64,000 bases of DNA, taken from Cladophialophora immunda. Its lineage: Eukaryota > Ascomycota > Eurotiomycetes > Chaetothyriales > Herpotrichiellaceae. Position numbers and translations under genes: made by a program. The stretch spans positions 6,882,001-6,946,000 of the forward strand of contig NW_015622541.1 of assembly GCF_000835495.1 (NCBI RefSeq), written 5' to 3'. How positions within the stretch are numbered: position 1 is the stretch's first letter; each line of letters opens with the position of its first letter. Below the pieces are notes generated by a model. It did not search any database. It worked only from the letters and a program-made list of their open reading frames with translations, and was not told the origin of the DNA. Of this stretch, positions 11,882 to 22,372 are shown one piece after another.

Positions 11882-12818
11882 CTATCGCCGCAGGTAATAT
11901 GATACAGCAGCAGGGACAGCGACGATTGCGACGACCAACACTAGATTTCTTGAGAATTTTGTCAGACACGCCTTGGTGACCGCGAAGGTACAGGCTCACC
12001 TGGTGTTGCAAATCCTCGACATGAACGATTCCGGGGTAGTTTCTGGGTTTCCATTGGCGGTTGGTCCCGCCGGTTGCTTTTCGGAGGGAACAGCGTCAGT
12101 GCCTGAAGTTGCAGGAGGCGAGACATTCCCGTTGGTAGCGATCGAGTATGGCGGTGGAGCAAAGTCCGGGATTGAATCCTTTCTGGTGGCGATATCATCT
12201 CCTGCTATTTTGCCTGCACTATCGTCAAGATTGACTTGCTTCACGTCGATGATCTTAGGATCTTGCGCGCTAACTCCGTTCTCTTTGGAATCATGAGGCT
12301 CGAGGAGATTCGACACGACCTCTGCAGCAGGAGGGTAAGGTTCAACATCTTTGTGCTGTGATGGAAGACCATTCTCGCTCGGGCGAACAGGTTCGTCTTC
12401 TATGATGTGAGCGTCCCTTGTATTGAGGATGGAAGCAACGGGCTTGGAGATCTGTTCACTAGCGTCTTCGGGCGGGGACTCAGACACCTGAGCTTTGACG
12501 GAAATGACATTGTTGACATTGCCTTGTTCATCATTTGCTGGAACCAGTCAGCGTTGCGCATTGGACAGTCGAGAGCTAGGCGAGACCTGTTGGGCTTGAT
12601 TCATCCAGGGCCCACCAATCACCAGGTCCGAGCCTGAATTTGTATTGGTAATCACCAGGCTCGAGGTCAGCCTTGTACAAGAAGACGTTCTGGGTAGAGC
12701 CGGTCGTTGGGGCCGTCTCGAAGCTCATCTCTCTCGGGGACCACTCCGTGAACGATCCAGCAATATACACTGGAGGCTGGACGTTGTCCTTTTCGAATGT
12801 AATCGTGATTGCCACCAT
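11882..12818 (-). CDS. Glycogen-binding (AMPK1_CBM/CBM48-like) tail-anchored protein
   Basis: Three exons on the minus strand: 12818-12587, 12537-12000, 11948-11882; 278 residues. Residues 1 to about 80 form an AMPK beta-type carbohydrate-binding module: MVAITITFEK, then VYIAGSFTEWSP, then GDYQYKFRLGPGDWWALDE, including the conserved Trp and Lys-Phe-Arg positions that contact alpha-glucan. The middle is acidic, Pro/Ser-rich and probably disordered. The last exon, reached through a 51-nt intron (GTGAGC donor, CTGAC branch), encodes a single hydrophobic helix LVLVVAIVAVPAAVSYYL followed by two Arg and the stop, i.e. a C-terminal membrane anchor. There is no kinase-binding ASC domain, so this is not the SNF1 beta subunit. 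Inference: it tethers glycogen or starch-like glucan to an organelle membrane. Splice joins preserve phase throughout. Confidence 0.8.
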
Positions 12819-14725
12819 CTCGAAGGTCTGTAGTGTGACGATGAATAGTTCGAGGAGCCTTCTAGAGAAACTGCAGCACACACAAGGTGGACCGACTGCA
12901 GCGGAGAGCAAGAGAAAAGTTGTAGGAAACCGAGGTGCCTTGGATATCACTAGACCGCAAGAAATCATAATCAGCAAGACATCGGGGTGGTAAGGATGGG
13001 GTTGCATATCATAAACAGCTGGGTTGCCACGGTTCCAACACAACGCGAGGTTGTTGGCTTTCGCGAGGTCGCACCTGAAGAGTATCCTGGTTATTTGCCC
13101 TGAGACGGCTGCGACTGGCCCCAGGCTCGTGGTGATGCGTAAGGCCTTCCTCGCTATACCAAAAGCCCTTACTTATCCAACGAACCATGCCCGGATGAAG
13201 CACTGCCCCTTGTTTGGACTAGCAGCAGGAGATTCACAGGCCAGTCATACATGACAATACGGCCACGAAAGGTCTTTGCCTCGGCGATGAAGGCGCGGCG
13301 GCACCAATCTAGTATGTCCCCTTCCCAATTGATGCAAAGGAAACCACAAGAAGAGATAGGCAAAGATAACGAAAATCGGAAGAGAGAAATCGCTACATAC
13401 CTCGTGGATGATGGGGATGACAATTCCCTGGAAGCTGCACAGCTCTCAGAACCAAGTGTCGTTGACTGGTGACCACCAGCTTGTAAATTCCAAGGTTGCA
13501 GGGCTATCATAGAGGAGCAGGACCCTGAATCCGAGAAACTGAGATCGGACCAAGCTATCCAAAGTCAGGAGATGTCAGCTCTCTGATGTTTATGTGCGGC
13601 AATACCCGGTTGATCTTCAGGACAAATCCGCCGATGGCTTTTTCGGACCGAGATTGTGATTGATCGGTGGAAGAAAAGGGATGGAGGTTGTGTCAAGGGC
13701 GAGCTGAGGAATTCGGACCGCAGGCAAACCACTCCTCGAGAAACGAACAAGTTGGGAATCTCTGACCGCAACCAACATCTCAAGAACACAAGAACAAGCT
13801 GGGACACAAAGCCAGCGTCATGGCATCCCACCTGTCATACCACGGCCCCCCAGTTTTCCGGGGGAGCTTATGGGCTTGAGATGCCATCGTCCCAAAGGCC
13901 TGGCAGGCTGGGCGCGGCACTCGTAAACTCTTCCCACGCCCATGTGGGACAGAGGCGTCAATGGCATGCAGCAGCAGCAGCATTAGCTTTGAGGACCGGA
14001 GACACATGCTTGGTGCCCGCAAGGTTTGTGCCGGGGATGCATGCAATCTGGATCTCGCGAGGGAGGAGTGGGAAGGCTGACATGTGTCGATTGGCGCGGA
14101 AGAGGCGCACATGTGAAAGCATGGCATGCGGTGGCATGTGCCTTGATAATGTTTCCAGGGTTTTGTTGGGATGTTCACAGCTGAGCCGGCTCCTGGTGGC
14201 ACCCATCGTCCTATCAGCCCGTCAACACATCAGCCCCTCCTCGTCCACTCGGCGCCGCCCTCGACATCACGCAAACCCAGCCACAGTGGCGGTGTTGCTG
14301 CTGGACAGAAGACACCCAGAACAACACCCAGGGAACCCCCGCGTCCGCCGTTTCGAAGAGAAGATCGTTTTCGAGTGTTGTCTGCGCATAACCACTTCAG
14401 CTGCCCTCTCCTCAGGTCCACCAACTCTGAAACCATCTGCTTGGGCTTCCAGACACGGGAAGGATTTTGCGGAATGTTATCTTCACTGGTGGAAGTGAGC
14501 GTTGCAAGAGACAGAAGAGACGGCTTTACAAAGGAACCAGAGACCAGACAGGCGTGAGTGATACCTATATATGCCCCATTCGCTGAAGGACGAAGAACGT
14601 TGCTCGGAAAGACATGTGAAATTTCTCTGGTTACATGCGTCGAGATATGAAGCATGTGCGCGATAGAGAGACAACCCGTTTAACTGGCCACAGGTGATCG
14701 CCCACTCAACCGTTCAACTTCGCAG
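12819..14725. other. Long gene-free stretch
   Basis: About 1.9 kb between the start of the CBM48-like gene and the end of NOC3, so it contains the promoter of the former and the 3' region of the latter. The longest open frame (13656-14498, plus) has no recognisable domain, unusual composition (Arg, His, Pro) and heavily overlapping frames; I treat it as chance. A short run of CAG triplets occurs near 13967-13981. Confidence 0.45.
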
Positions 14726-16801
14726 CTATCTGTGCATATCCCTAATGATCCCTTCGACCGTCTGGAGCGATTCTCTGATCTTGGGACAGTAATGTCTCTT
14801 CAACAACTCGGCCTCCCAAACCCCGCTACCAGTCCCTAGCACGTTTGTGCCTTCCACGCTCTCGCTTTCGCCCCTGTATACCCCATCTCCTTTCCTTTCG
14901 TCGCTGTACCATAACGCCTCGATCTTGCGGCCGTGTTTATCTGCAATCTTAGCCATCAAACTCAGCACGGCCAACGTGGATTTCTCAGGCAGCTGAAGCG
15001 AGACGGTAAGTAGGCGCTTGAAGAACGACAACACCGTCTGTGTGGGCGGTGGGGACGAGGGCGTCAGCAGGATAGATGCCAGGACGCGCGTGAGTAGAAG
15101 GATCGGTGTAGAGATGTTGATTCGGTTATGCGCTGGGCTTGACGCTGACGACGATGCAGGTTTTGAGGAGTGGGGATCGGGGAGACGCAGCGACTTCGGT
15201 CCAAGTTCGACGTCCGCGTCCAGGGAGACGGGGTATAGTGAACGGTAGGTATGCGCGGTGAAGAAACTCAGGTCGAGATGTAAGCCCGAGGCGGCTCTGG
15301 AGACCTCCTGGCCCGAGAGCAGCGTGAATGCCGTTTGTGTCGCAAGCAGGCCTTCGCGTTTCCTGTTGCGGATCGTCTCACCGTCCGCGTTTGTCGCTAT
15401 CATCCTCTCTACTTCGGCAGCTTCGTCCATATCCAGGTCGCCCCTCACGGCCTCATCAGCCGCGCTTACAATCTCCTTCAGCGCCTCCAAGAGGTCTCCA
15501 AAGAAATCCTGATTGATCAGATGCGCATACTTTGCCAGTCCTTCCAGCACAGCACCCATGAGTTCTGGTATTCTGGCTTTCAGAATGCGAAAATACGATA
15601 CAAACACCAATTTCAGAGTTTCCGACTGGATCTTCTCGCGCTCTTCGTGGTTGACCAGCGCCGACGCTTCGGCCATGTCTTTCTCGACTTCGCGGCGCTG
15701 CTTGCGCAATTTTCGTTCGCGCTTGGAAATGTGCTGGGAGGTCTGTTGCTTCACCTTGCGTCCGTGCAGCTTTGACGGCTGTTCTGACCTTTCCGGGTTG
15801 CCGCCGGAGCCAGGTGGTGGCAGCTCGGATAGGAGACGTAGATGGAAGAAGGTATTCAGCACTTCTTCCCTGACTCGGTAGTCCTTGGCTTTCATCATCT
15901 TGGAGAGCAGGCTGACGGCTTCGAAGGACGGGGCTCCGTCTTCATCATGTGAGAAGAACTCCTCAAGTGTCTCGATGCATTTGAGATAGTCGGGCGAGGA
16001 TTCGCGGCTGGCGACTTCGTGGACGAGGATATTCAGCAGCTCTGTCCGGAAATTGAAATGTGGCACTGAAAGCAGCAGTGTGCATGCACAGTTGATCGCA
16101 ATAGTGCGCAAGGAGAGTGTCTCTGCATCGCCCTTTCGGGTCTTCGCGAGACTGCCCAGTTGTTTGACGTATCCTTGGTACCCGGTGACGAGGGCGTGCT
16201 CGTATTGTCTCGTCTGTCGCACGTCTTTCGAGATTTTATTCCCCAATTCTTCATTTTTGTAAGAACGTATGCGGTAGCCCGGGATTACGTCCTTGTACAC
16301 CGCTGCTTGTGCGGCAAGAACCAGCTTTTGAACCGCGATCGGCGAAGTCGGGCTCGAGACTTGCGCCAGCTTCTTGAAGGAGCCGGCATGTTCTTCAGGA
16401 TCTTCATTCAGTAGACCTGCAAGACGGGCGATCTCTTCTTTCGCGGCGACAATCTGTTGTTTGAGAGGGATTTGCGGAGCGGAGGGTTCTGTCTCGGTGG
16501 GAGGGGTCTCGTCCTCCTCGCCTTCGTCGTCTGTGCCGGATCCCAGAAAACTATCGGAGTCTTCCCCATTGTCAATCGGCGCCTTTTCTTCTATTATCTG
16601 TAACCTGCCCTCGGCGGTCTTAATGGGAAGTTTCGTTGACTCTTTGGTCTTTTTCTGCCTCGACTTCTTCTCGTATTCTTGCTCAAGATCCCAATCTGCG
16701 GCGCGGACGAAGAGGTCAGAGGCCTTGATAGTCTGAGAGGATTTGCTGTCGTCGACCGGCGGAGAGAGGCGCCTCCGTTTTGCTGGACGGCCGTGAGGCA
16801 T
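14726..16801 (-). CDS. NOC3: Nucleolar complex protein 3 (Noc3), ribosome biogenesis
   Basis: Intronless, 691 residues from the ATG at 16801 (MPHGRPAKRRRLSPP); an ATG 45 bases upstream is possible but the residues it adds look non-native. Noc3 partners Noc2 in the nucleolus and nucleus to move pre-60S particles, and in yeast also takes part in replication initiation. Seen: N-terminal basic nuclear-localisation cluster, acidic linker (DNGEDSDSFLGSGTDDEGEEDE), the NOC3 N-terminal domain with YKDVIPGYRIRS and ELLNILVHEVASRE, a KR-rich coiled segment (SKRERKLRKQRREVEKDMAEA), and the C-terminal CBF/Mak21-like domain ending in EALWYSDERKGDGVYRGE and LKRHYCPKIRESLQ. Length and order agree with the family. 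It lies head to head with NIP7. Confidence 0.93.
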   Translation of the reverse strand: MPHGRPAKRRRLSPPVDDSKSSQTIKASDLFVRAADWDLEQEYEKKSRQKKTKESTKLPIKTAEGRLQIIEEKAPIDNGEDSDSFLGSGTDDEGEEDETPPTETEPSAPQIPLKQQIVAAKEEIARLAGLLNEDPEEHAGSFKKLAQVSSPTSPIAVQKLVLAAQAAVYKDVIPGYRIRSYKNEELGNKISKDVRQTRQYEHALVTGYQGYVKQLGSLAKTRKGDAETLSLRTIAINCACTLLLSVPHFNFRTELLNILVHEVASRESSPDYLKCIETLEEFFSHDEDGAPSFEAVSLLSKMMKAKDYRVREEVLNTFFHLRLLSELPPPGSGGNPERSEQPSKLHGRKVKQQTSQHISKRERKLRKQRREVEKDMAEASALVNHEEREKIQSETLKLVFVSYFRILKARIPELMGAVLEGLAKYAHLINQDFFGDLLEALKEIVSAADEAVRGDLDMDEAAEVERMIATNADGETIRNRKREGLLATQTAFTLLSGQEVSRAASGLHLDLSFFTAHTYRSLYPVSLDADVELGPKSLRLPDPHSSKPASSSASSPAHNRINISTPILLLTRVLASILLTPSSPPPTQTVLSFFKRLLTVSLQLPEKSTLAVLSLMAKIADKHGRKIEALWYSDERKGDGVYRGESESVEGTNVLGTGSGVWEAELLKRHYCPKIRESLQTVEGIIRDMHR

Positions 16802-17044
16802 GGTTATACTTAACGAGAAGCCTCGCGCACTTAACACCATGTGCACATCTCAGAGGCTGTAGAGGATCAAAATTTCGGTCAAAGGTCGAAGAAAATGTTC
16901 CCCCGAGGTTCTGCCGCTCCGCAAAAATTATTTCGGACTCGATAATTTTGATAACCCGCACTCTTCACCCACCCGTGTACTCCCAGGATCTCCTAAGCTT
17001 CTTCTCTGCAGGTGGCCAGCTTCTTTCCAAGAGCAGAAGCCAAC
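16802..17044. promoter_or_regulatory. Bidirectional promoter of NOC3 and NIP7
   Basis: 243 bp separate the two divergent start codons. A/T blocks AAAATTT (16869-16875) and AAAAATTATTT (from 16923) resemble the RRPE-type element AAAAATTTT known from yeast ribosome-biogenesis promoters; this match is by eye only. Confidence 0.5.
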
Positions 17045-17605
17045 ATGAGGCCTCTTACCGACGTCGAGACGCAAACTCTCTTCACAAAACTGGCCAACTA
17101 CACGGGCCGCTCTCTCACCCAGCTCATCGCACCGAGCGACTCCGACAAAGGCGACCGCTATGTCTTCCGCCTGCACGAGTCGCGCGTCTACTACGTCCGG
17201 CTCTCTATCGCAAACCTGGCCACCTCCATTGCCCGCGACAATCTCCTCTCCCTCGGCACCTGCATTGGAAAATTCACAAAGACGGGCAAATTCCGCCTGC
17301 ACATCACCGCCTTGGACGTGATTGCTCCGCACGCTCGTTACAAGCTATGGGTCAAGCCGAACGGTGAAATGCCGTTCCTGTATGGTGGAAATGTGGTAAA
17401 AGCGCATGTTGGGCGGTGGAGTGAGGATTGCCCTGAACATTCCGGCGTCGTTATCCTCGCGATGGATGATACCCCGTTGGGCTTCGGCGTGACTGCCAGG
17501 AGTACGGCGGAGGCGAGGAAGCTGGAGCCCACCAGCATTGTGGCGTTCCGGCAGGGCGATGTTGGCGAGTATCTGAGAGAAGAGGATACTTTGTTCACGA
17601 CTTGA
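17045..17605 (+). CDS. NIP7: 60S ribosome subunit biogenesis protein Nip7
   Basis: Intronless, 186 residues (yeast protein 181). Nip7 binds 27S pre-rRNA and is needed for 60S maturation. The start is the ATG giving MRPLTDVETQTLFTKLANYTG, which matches the family N-terminus; a frame-compatible upstream extension is not a Met start. The N-terminal alpha/beta domain includes RYVFRLHESRVYYVRLSIAN and the linker GKFTKTGKFRLHITALDVIAP; the C-terminal PUA domain includes KLWVKPNGEMPFLYGGNVVKAHVGR and GVVILAMDDTPLGFGVTARS, the RNA-binding face. It shares a 243-bp promoter with NOC3, which acts on the same pre-60S pathway. Confidence 0.96.
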   Translation: MRPLTDVETQTLFTKLANYTGRSLTQLIAPSDSDKGDRYVFRLHESRVYYVRLSIANLATSIARDNLLSLGTCIGKFTKTGKFRLHITALDVIAPHARYKLWVKPNGEMPFLYGGNVVKAHVGRWSEDCPEHSGVVILAMDDTPLGFGVTARSTAEARKLEPTSIVAFRQGDVGEYLREEDTLFTT

Positions 17606-18930
17606 ACGCCGAGCTTGTAAGACCATGTCTTCACTTCAGAAGGTTGGCATGGAGGATCTCGTACGAAAGCCAGCTGAGTATGGGGTTGTGATTGACCCAA
17701 TTCATCAGCAGGGCTGTGGCTAGGATGTCGTCTCCTGTGCCATCACACCAGCTTCCGACATCGGACGACGCTTGCATGAAGCGAAAGAATGAGTTACAAA
17801 GGGCAGGCAGCTTCGAGCGCTATACCGGCTCCCAGTTCAAGAATCTTCGTTGGCCGATGGCCGAGCGGGGGACTTACTTCCGTCGGTGACACGGGCGGGA
17901 TGTTTGCTGAGTCCGGATGGGCGATGAATGTGGCACCTGGCCCTGGAGAGGTGGTCTAAGTGGGAAGGTTGCATGGTTGGTAACTTCGAAGTTGTCGATT
18001 GCCAGCACCAACATCTGGGGGAATGACACGAGATGACGCGAAGAAATGTGGTGGAAGCGAGATGCTTGAGGTTCTACCGGCAACAGATCTCAAAACCTTC
18101 CCGAGACCGAGCAATTGGATTTTGGCCCTGATCGGAGAGTCAGCGCCAGGAACTCGTATGGAGTTTTCAATCTACACATAGCGAGGTCTTGGATGGTGAT
18201 CCTTCCCTCCCTCCAAATACACTCCTGGAGAAACAGGGACGATATACCTCGTAGAGGCATCCTATTCCAACCCATCAGACATCCAGTCGACAGTGGCGAA
18301 AACATTTCCTAGTCTGAGGTCTCGCATTTTCAATATGGCCATGGATGCCATGAGGACAGCCTCTCCTTTCTATGTATTGATCAGACGGGCCCCCGTTCTC
18401 TCACGAAGACTTAACTTTGCTTGACCTCGACTTGGCCATACAGCCAGCCTCGCGACCGAGTCCAATCTGAACAAAAGGCGTGCGGTGATTGGCGGAATCT
18501 TTCTGCTCCATCTCACAAAAAGCTGGTCGTGGAAATTTAGGCGAGCGGGCGGCGGGCCTTCGTCTCCTGTCCTGTCTAGCTTGAGTGATGTACCTCTTTA
18601 GAAAAGTGCTATACTGCAAGTGACAAAACGTGTGAGTATAGCTGTGATAAGTTGGCGGGGCTTGCTATGTATTTGCATCTGCCGAGTTCTGACGCTGAGA
18701 GCCTCGCCAGAAGCGCAGGTCCCCGAATTGTCACGCGAGCAAGGCACTGTGGTCGATCGTGAAACGCATGGAACGTAGAAGAGACAAACGCCATTGTTCT
18801 GTACATTCGGGCAAGCCGCCCTGCCACCAAGTCTCATAAACGGTCTTGCTTGCCTGTGGGAGCTATACTCCGTTATTTGAGTCTTTTTTTTTAAATGTCT
18901 TTACCCTGCCCGCAGATCCAGCACTGGTGT
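17606..18930. other. Intergenic, no gene recognised
   Basis: About 1.3 kb between the ends of NIP7 and the convergent MICOS gene. Only short overlapping frames on both strands; none recognised. Confidence 0.5.
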
Positions 18931-19781
18931 TTATTTGCCTTTCGAAACCAAGTCCTCGACAGTTTTCCTCGCCTCGGTCGCCTTCTCATCCGCCCAGTCC
19001 GTCGCAAATTTCGTGTGCGCCCTCGTCTGCTTCCACGCTTCTTTGGCAAACCCACTTATTTGGGAGTGGGTTTCGCTGATCGCGGGTACCTTTTTCTCAT
19101 ACTCCCAGATCAAGTCCGAGGTGTTCCGCATCGTCACTGGGATGAGGTACCAGCCCGCCGCGATACCCACGGCAAGCGGGAACGTGGTCCGTAAGAAGAT
19201 CCCCCGGTTGCGAGCTACAATGGAGCCTGTGAGTGTCGCTACCAGCACGTAAATGGCTCCGGGAAGAAGTTGTTCGCCGGTCTCGGGGGCCGGGGCCAAG
19301 GAAGCAATGGTGTTGCTGAAGTCTGTTTCCTTCCGGAATGCCCATGACAGGAATTTGTTGAAGGATGTTTCGGCGGCGAGTGATTGATCGTACAGGAACA
19401 AACGGACCTTCTTGACATGCACTGTGAGTCGGTCGGTAGGTGTGGGTGAGTGCGGATTTGGTTTCGAGACCGGAGAAGTGGGCGAGGGCTCGGGAGTGGT
19501 GGGTGCGACTGGGAAGTCGGAGTATATGGGTTTCTTGTCAGGGAGCTATAGAAGCATCAGCGATGCAATTCCAAGTAATAACAACAACCTCCTTCGTACC
19601 TGGTCCTTTGAGGGAGCCTCTGCATATACTGTGCGGAACGGGGAGGGAAATGAATGGACTTGGGTCGCCGCAGTTGCTCCCAGGGCGAATACTGCGGCTT
19701 GTCTCGACTATGCAAGGGTTAGCATCGTGGAGGAGGTCGGCGAAGGTCACTTACAGCTCGCAGGAGCCTTACTCGCGCCAT
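18931..19781 (-). CDS. MICOS complex subunit, apolipoprotein O-like (Mic26/Mic27)
   Basis: Inner-membrane protein of the MICOS complex that shapes mitochondrial cristae junctions. Three exons, all phase 0: 19781-19755, 19707-19600, 19545-18931; 249 residues. The N-terminus (MARVRLLRASRQAAVF...) is basic and amphipathic, fitting a mitochondrial targeting sequence. Next a Pro-rich spacer (TTPEPSPTSPVSKP), then the ApoO domain: VHVKKVRLFLYDQSLAAE, LLPGAIYVLVATLTGSIVARNRG (first membrane helix with the Gly-rich pattern) and TTFPLAVGIAAGWYLIP (second helix), then a charged coiled tail (WADEKATEARKTVEDLV). Family placement is strong; I cannot separate Mic26 from Mic27 type by eye. Confidence 0.9.
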
Positions 19782-20182
19782 GTTGAGAGAGGTTGAACAA
19801 TGGTTGCTGCTGGCGCAGGCTTGGGAATCATACGAGATTCAACTTTGAACTGTCAATCGGAGCTTGGGATGCGAATCGGGCAACCGGTCTTGGCGGCCAA
19901 GTTGCGCGAAAACGACTCGGAGCTCACGTGCGACTCACCTGAGCACTCGCCCTTCATCTTGAACATATTACTCTACAGTATAATACAGCGCCAGCTAGAA
20001 CCCAGAATTATCAGTCGCGCGTTGCCCATTCCCTCTTTGACGCCCTTTCGACTTTCGACCACTTTCTTGCCCCTTCAGAAGTGACTAAACTGAGGATACC
20101 TCTCAGCATTCTAAAGACTTGGGTTGCCATTCAGAATACGCTCGACATCCTCCATCCTGGCGTATATGAACTTTAGTTCTGC
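19782..20182. other. Intergenic, no gene recognised
   Basis: Promoter side of the MICOS gene and 3' side of the ankyrin gene. Nothing else is seen. Confidence 0.5.
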
Positions 20183-21916
20183 TCAGATCAGAAATTGGCC
20201 ATCATGCTTGGACTGGAATCTGGCGCAACGAAGAAACTTACCACCTTCGTTCAAACGGTTGCTCTGCTTTGCCGGAAAGCTCTCCATCTGCCTGCTAATG
20301 ATCTCGTGGGGAGTGCCCATGATGAGTGGATCTCGTAAAAACAACTCGACGTTACTCTGCTCTTGTGGCAACGCAGTGCGGATGATGTTGGTGGCTGCTC
20401 CCAAGGACAGAAGCGTGGACGTGCACGAGGGCAGCGCGGCTGCAACACAGTAATGTAAGAGAGTCGCGCTAGTTTTGTCTACCACAAAGTCCACGTCTAA
20501 CGCGCCATCATTAATGTAGTCCCGCAGCAGGATTGAAAGCTCCTCGTCCCTCTGCTCAATTTGATGGACGTCGGCTCGCTCCAAAACCAGTTTGTTCGTC
20601 GCGTTCATCCGTATGAGATCTGCTAGCTCGGCAACGCCCTGGCCTCGACACTTTACGTTGGCGCCAGCTTCAAGCGGGGATCTGAACGCACTAATGTCAC
20701 CGACTCTTGCTAAGCATGACAGCGGCGTCAATCCTTCCGAACTTTGATAGTTCGTGTCTGCCTTGTGCCTGACAAGACACGCAACCATGGCAGGAAGAAC
20801 ACCGGTTGGATTAACATGGTATGCAAGCGCATCATGCAGAAGCGCCAGCGCAGTGCGGCCACTTCTATTCTGTAAATTGACGTTGGCGCCAGCATCACAC
20901 AAAGCTTCCACCGCCTCGATGTCATACTTGGTGACAGCAATCATAAGCGGACTAAGGCCATCTACGCCGCTGAGGCCGGGCTCAGCAGGGGTATTGGTCA
21001 GTTGATCAATGTCGCCGCCTACTGCTTGTAACCATTCGATTGTCTTTTGTAAGTTCCTGCGTCGTGTTTCGATATCTCCTTTGAGAGCTGGGTACCAGAA
21101 CCGTGAGCCCGAAAACGTCCTGCCAATGCGCTGATACGACAGGCGATGAAAAGGGGTATAGCCTTCTTCGTCTGCAGAGAGAAGACTGGGATTCTTACCC
21201 GCCGCGAGGGGCGAGATGGCGTGCAGACTCTGCCAGTTGTGGGCTGCTGTGGCTAGGTCGACCGGGGTCATGCCGAGCACATGTTCGGGTGTCGCTGAAT
21301 ACTCGCCCTGCTCAGTGTTGCCATGGCGATGCATTTGACGCGCATTCTCGTCACAAATGTACGGGTCGTCGCCGTTACGGATTGTCGGGTCTGCCGCTGC
21401 ATTGAGAAGAGCCGAGATCGCTGGCTGGGAGGACGTCGCTACTGCCCAATGAAGCGGCGTGCCAGGCGGCCACGTAAACGGAAAATGAGGGTTGAACAGA
21501 GGACGCGTTGTTGCGAGGCTATGGTTGACATTGGCTCCTGCATCGACCAAGGCGCGAAGAACAAGGTTGATGTCTCGTGCAGGGAAATTGAACAGCCAGT
21601 GTAAACAGCCGATTTTGTAGTCACTGTGGGTATGATCAGCGGCGGCGCCTCGCTTGCAGAGCTCAAGGACAACTTGAGAATGGCGTGCCATGCAGGCCTT
21701 AGACAGGGGAGTCGCCTCTGCGAACAGGGCCGAATGTAGGCCATAACCTGAGTTGTTTCGAAATCGATCTGACGCCGCTTGTGCACGTTTAGGATTAAGA
21801 GCAGTCAGTTTCCTAAGTGCCAAAAGGGAGCCCGTTGAAGCTGTGCTGAACAACCACTCGTCTCGTTCCGCATTGCTCAGGTAGTGTGATATAGGTAAAC
21901 CGTAGGAACGCTGCAC
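20183..21916 (-). CDS. Ankyrin-repeat protein, 5' end unresolved
   Basis: A 578-codon open stretch full of ankyrin repeats, e.g. EATPLSKACMARHSQVVLE, GCLHWLF...LRALVDAGANVN, GTPLHWAVATSSQPAISALL, GLSPLMIAVTKYDIEAVEAL followed by CDAGANVNLQNRSGRTAL, and EGLTPLSCLARVGD. Such proteins are protein-binding scaffolds; no partner domain (F-box, NACHT, kinase) is visible. The frame is open upstream to a stop at 21950-21952 without any ATG; the first in-frame ATG (21691) would delete a well-formed repeat. Either a short upstream exon is spliced to an acceptor near 21919 or 21910, or the gene has lost its 5' end. An A/T-rich block begins right there. A second possibility is a pseudogene, though no internal stop exists. 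Confidence 0.65.
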   Translation of the reverse strand: MQRSYGLPISHYLSNAERDEWLFSTASTGSLLALRKLTALNPKRAQAASDRFRNNSGYGLHSALFAEATPLSKACMARHSQVVLELCKRGAAADHTHSDYKIGCLHWLFNFPARDINLVLRALVDAGANVNHSLATTRPLFNPHFPFTWPPGTPLHWAVATSSQPAISALLNAAADPTIRNGDDPYICDENARQMHRHGNTEQGEYSATPEHVLGMTPVDLATAAHNWQSLHAISPLAAGKNPSLLSADEEGYTPFHRLSYQRIGRTFSGSRFWYPALKGDIETRRRNLQKTIEWLQAVGGDIDQLTNTPAEPGLSGVDGLSPLMIAVTKYDIEAVEALCDAGANVNLQNRSGRTALALLHDALAYHVNPTGVLPAMVACLVRHKADTNYQSSEGLTPLSCLARVGDISAFRSPLEAGANVKCRGQGVAELADLIRMNATNKLVLERADVHQIEQRDEELSILLRDYINDGALDVDFVVDKTSATLLHYCVAAALPSCTSTLLSLGAATNIIRTALPQEQSNVELFLRDPLIMGTPHEIISRQMESFPAKQSNRLNEGGKFLRCARFQSKHDGQFLI

Positions 21917-22372
21917 TGTCTGTGCAATGCCTTGTGCAGGGGGATGTTGCTATATAAAATTTTGTACCTCTCAGTATATCTGCTGCGCCTAGTATATAGC
22001 TATAACTATAGGACGAATTAGGGCCGTCTAGATAAGTGCGGCGTGAAGGGTACGCAACCGCCTCCTCGCGTTTAGCTTATATGACTCGCCGCCAGGAGCG
22101 TTCCGGAGAAAACCACCACATTAGTCGTTTCGTCCTTCGTAAATGCTCTGCGGTTCTTCATCACCTTCTACTGGAATAAGTAGCGAATGGTAAGTTGGAC
22201 GCTCTTTGTCGTATATTTTTTGCGGGATGCTAGTCTGCCTCCTACATGAACGCCAACGTCGTTTCCGAATGGACAACACTGTTGGCTGGTGGACCTAGAG
22301 TTTCGTTCGGTCCTAGGCGAGGTGCGACGGAATCAGGGAGGGAGGAGGCATTTGATCCATGGCTTGTGACTA
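21917..22372. other. A/T-rich intergenic stretch
   Basis: Bases 21945-22030 are rich in TATA/CTATA words (TATATAAAATTTTGTACC, AGTATATAGCTATAACTATA), unlike the surroundings. No gene is seen. It may be the site of a rearrangement that cut the ankyrin gene. Confidence 0.4.

Noticed and set aside
13656..14498. A 280-codon plus-strand frame
   Set aside because: No recognisable domain, odd Arg/His/Pro-rich composition and competing frames on both strands; most likely chance.
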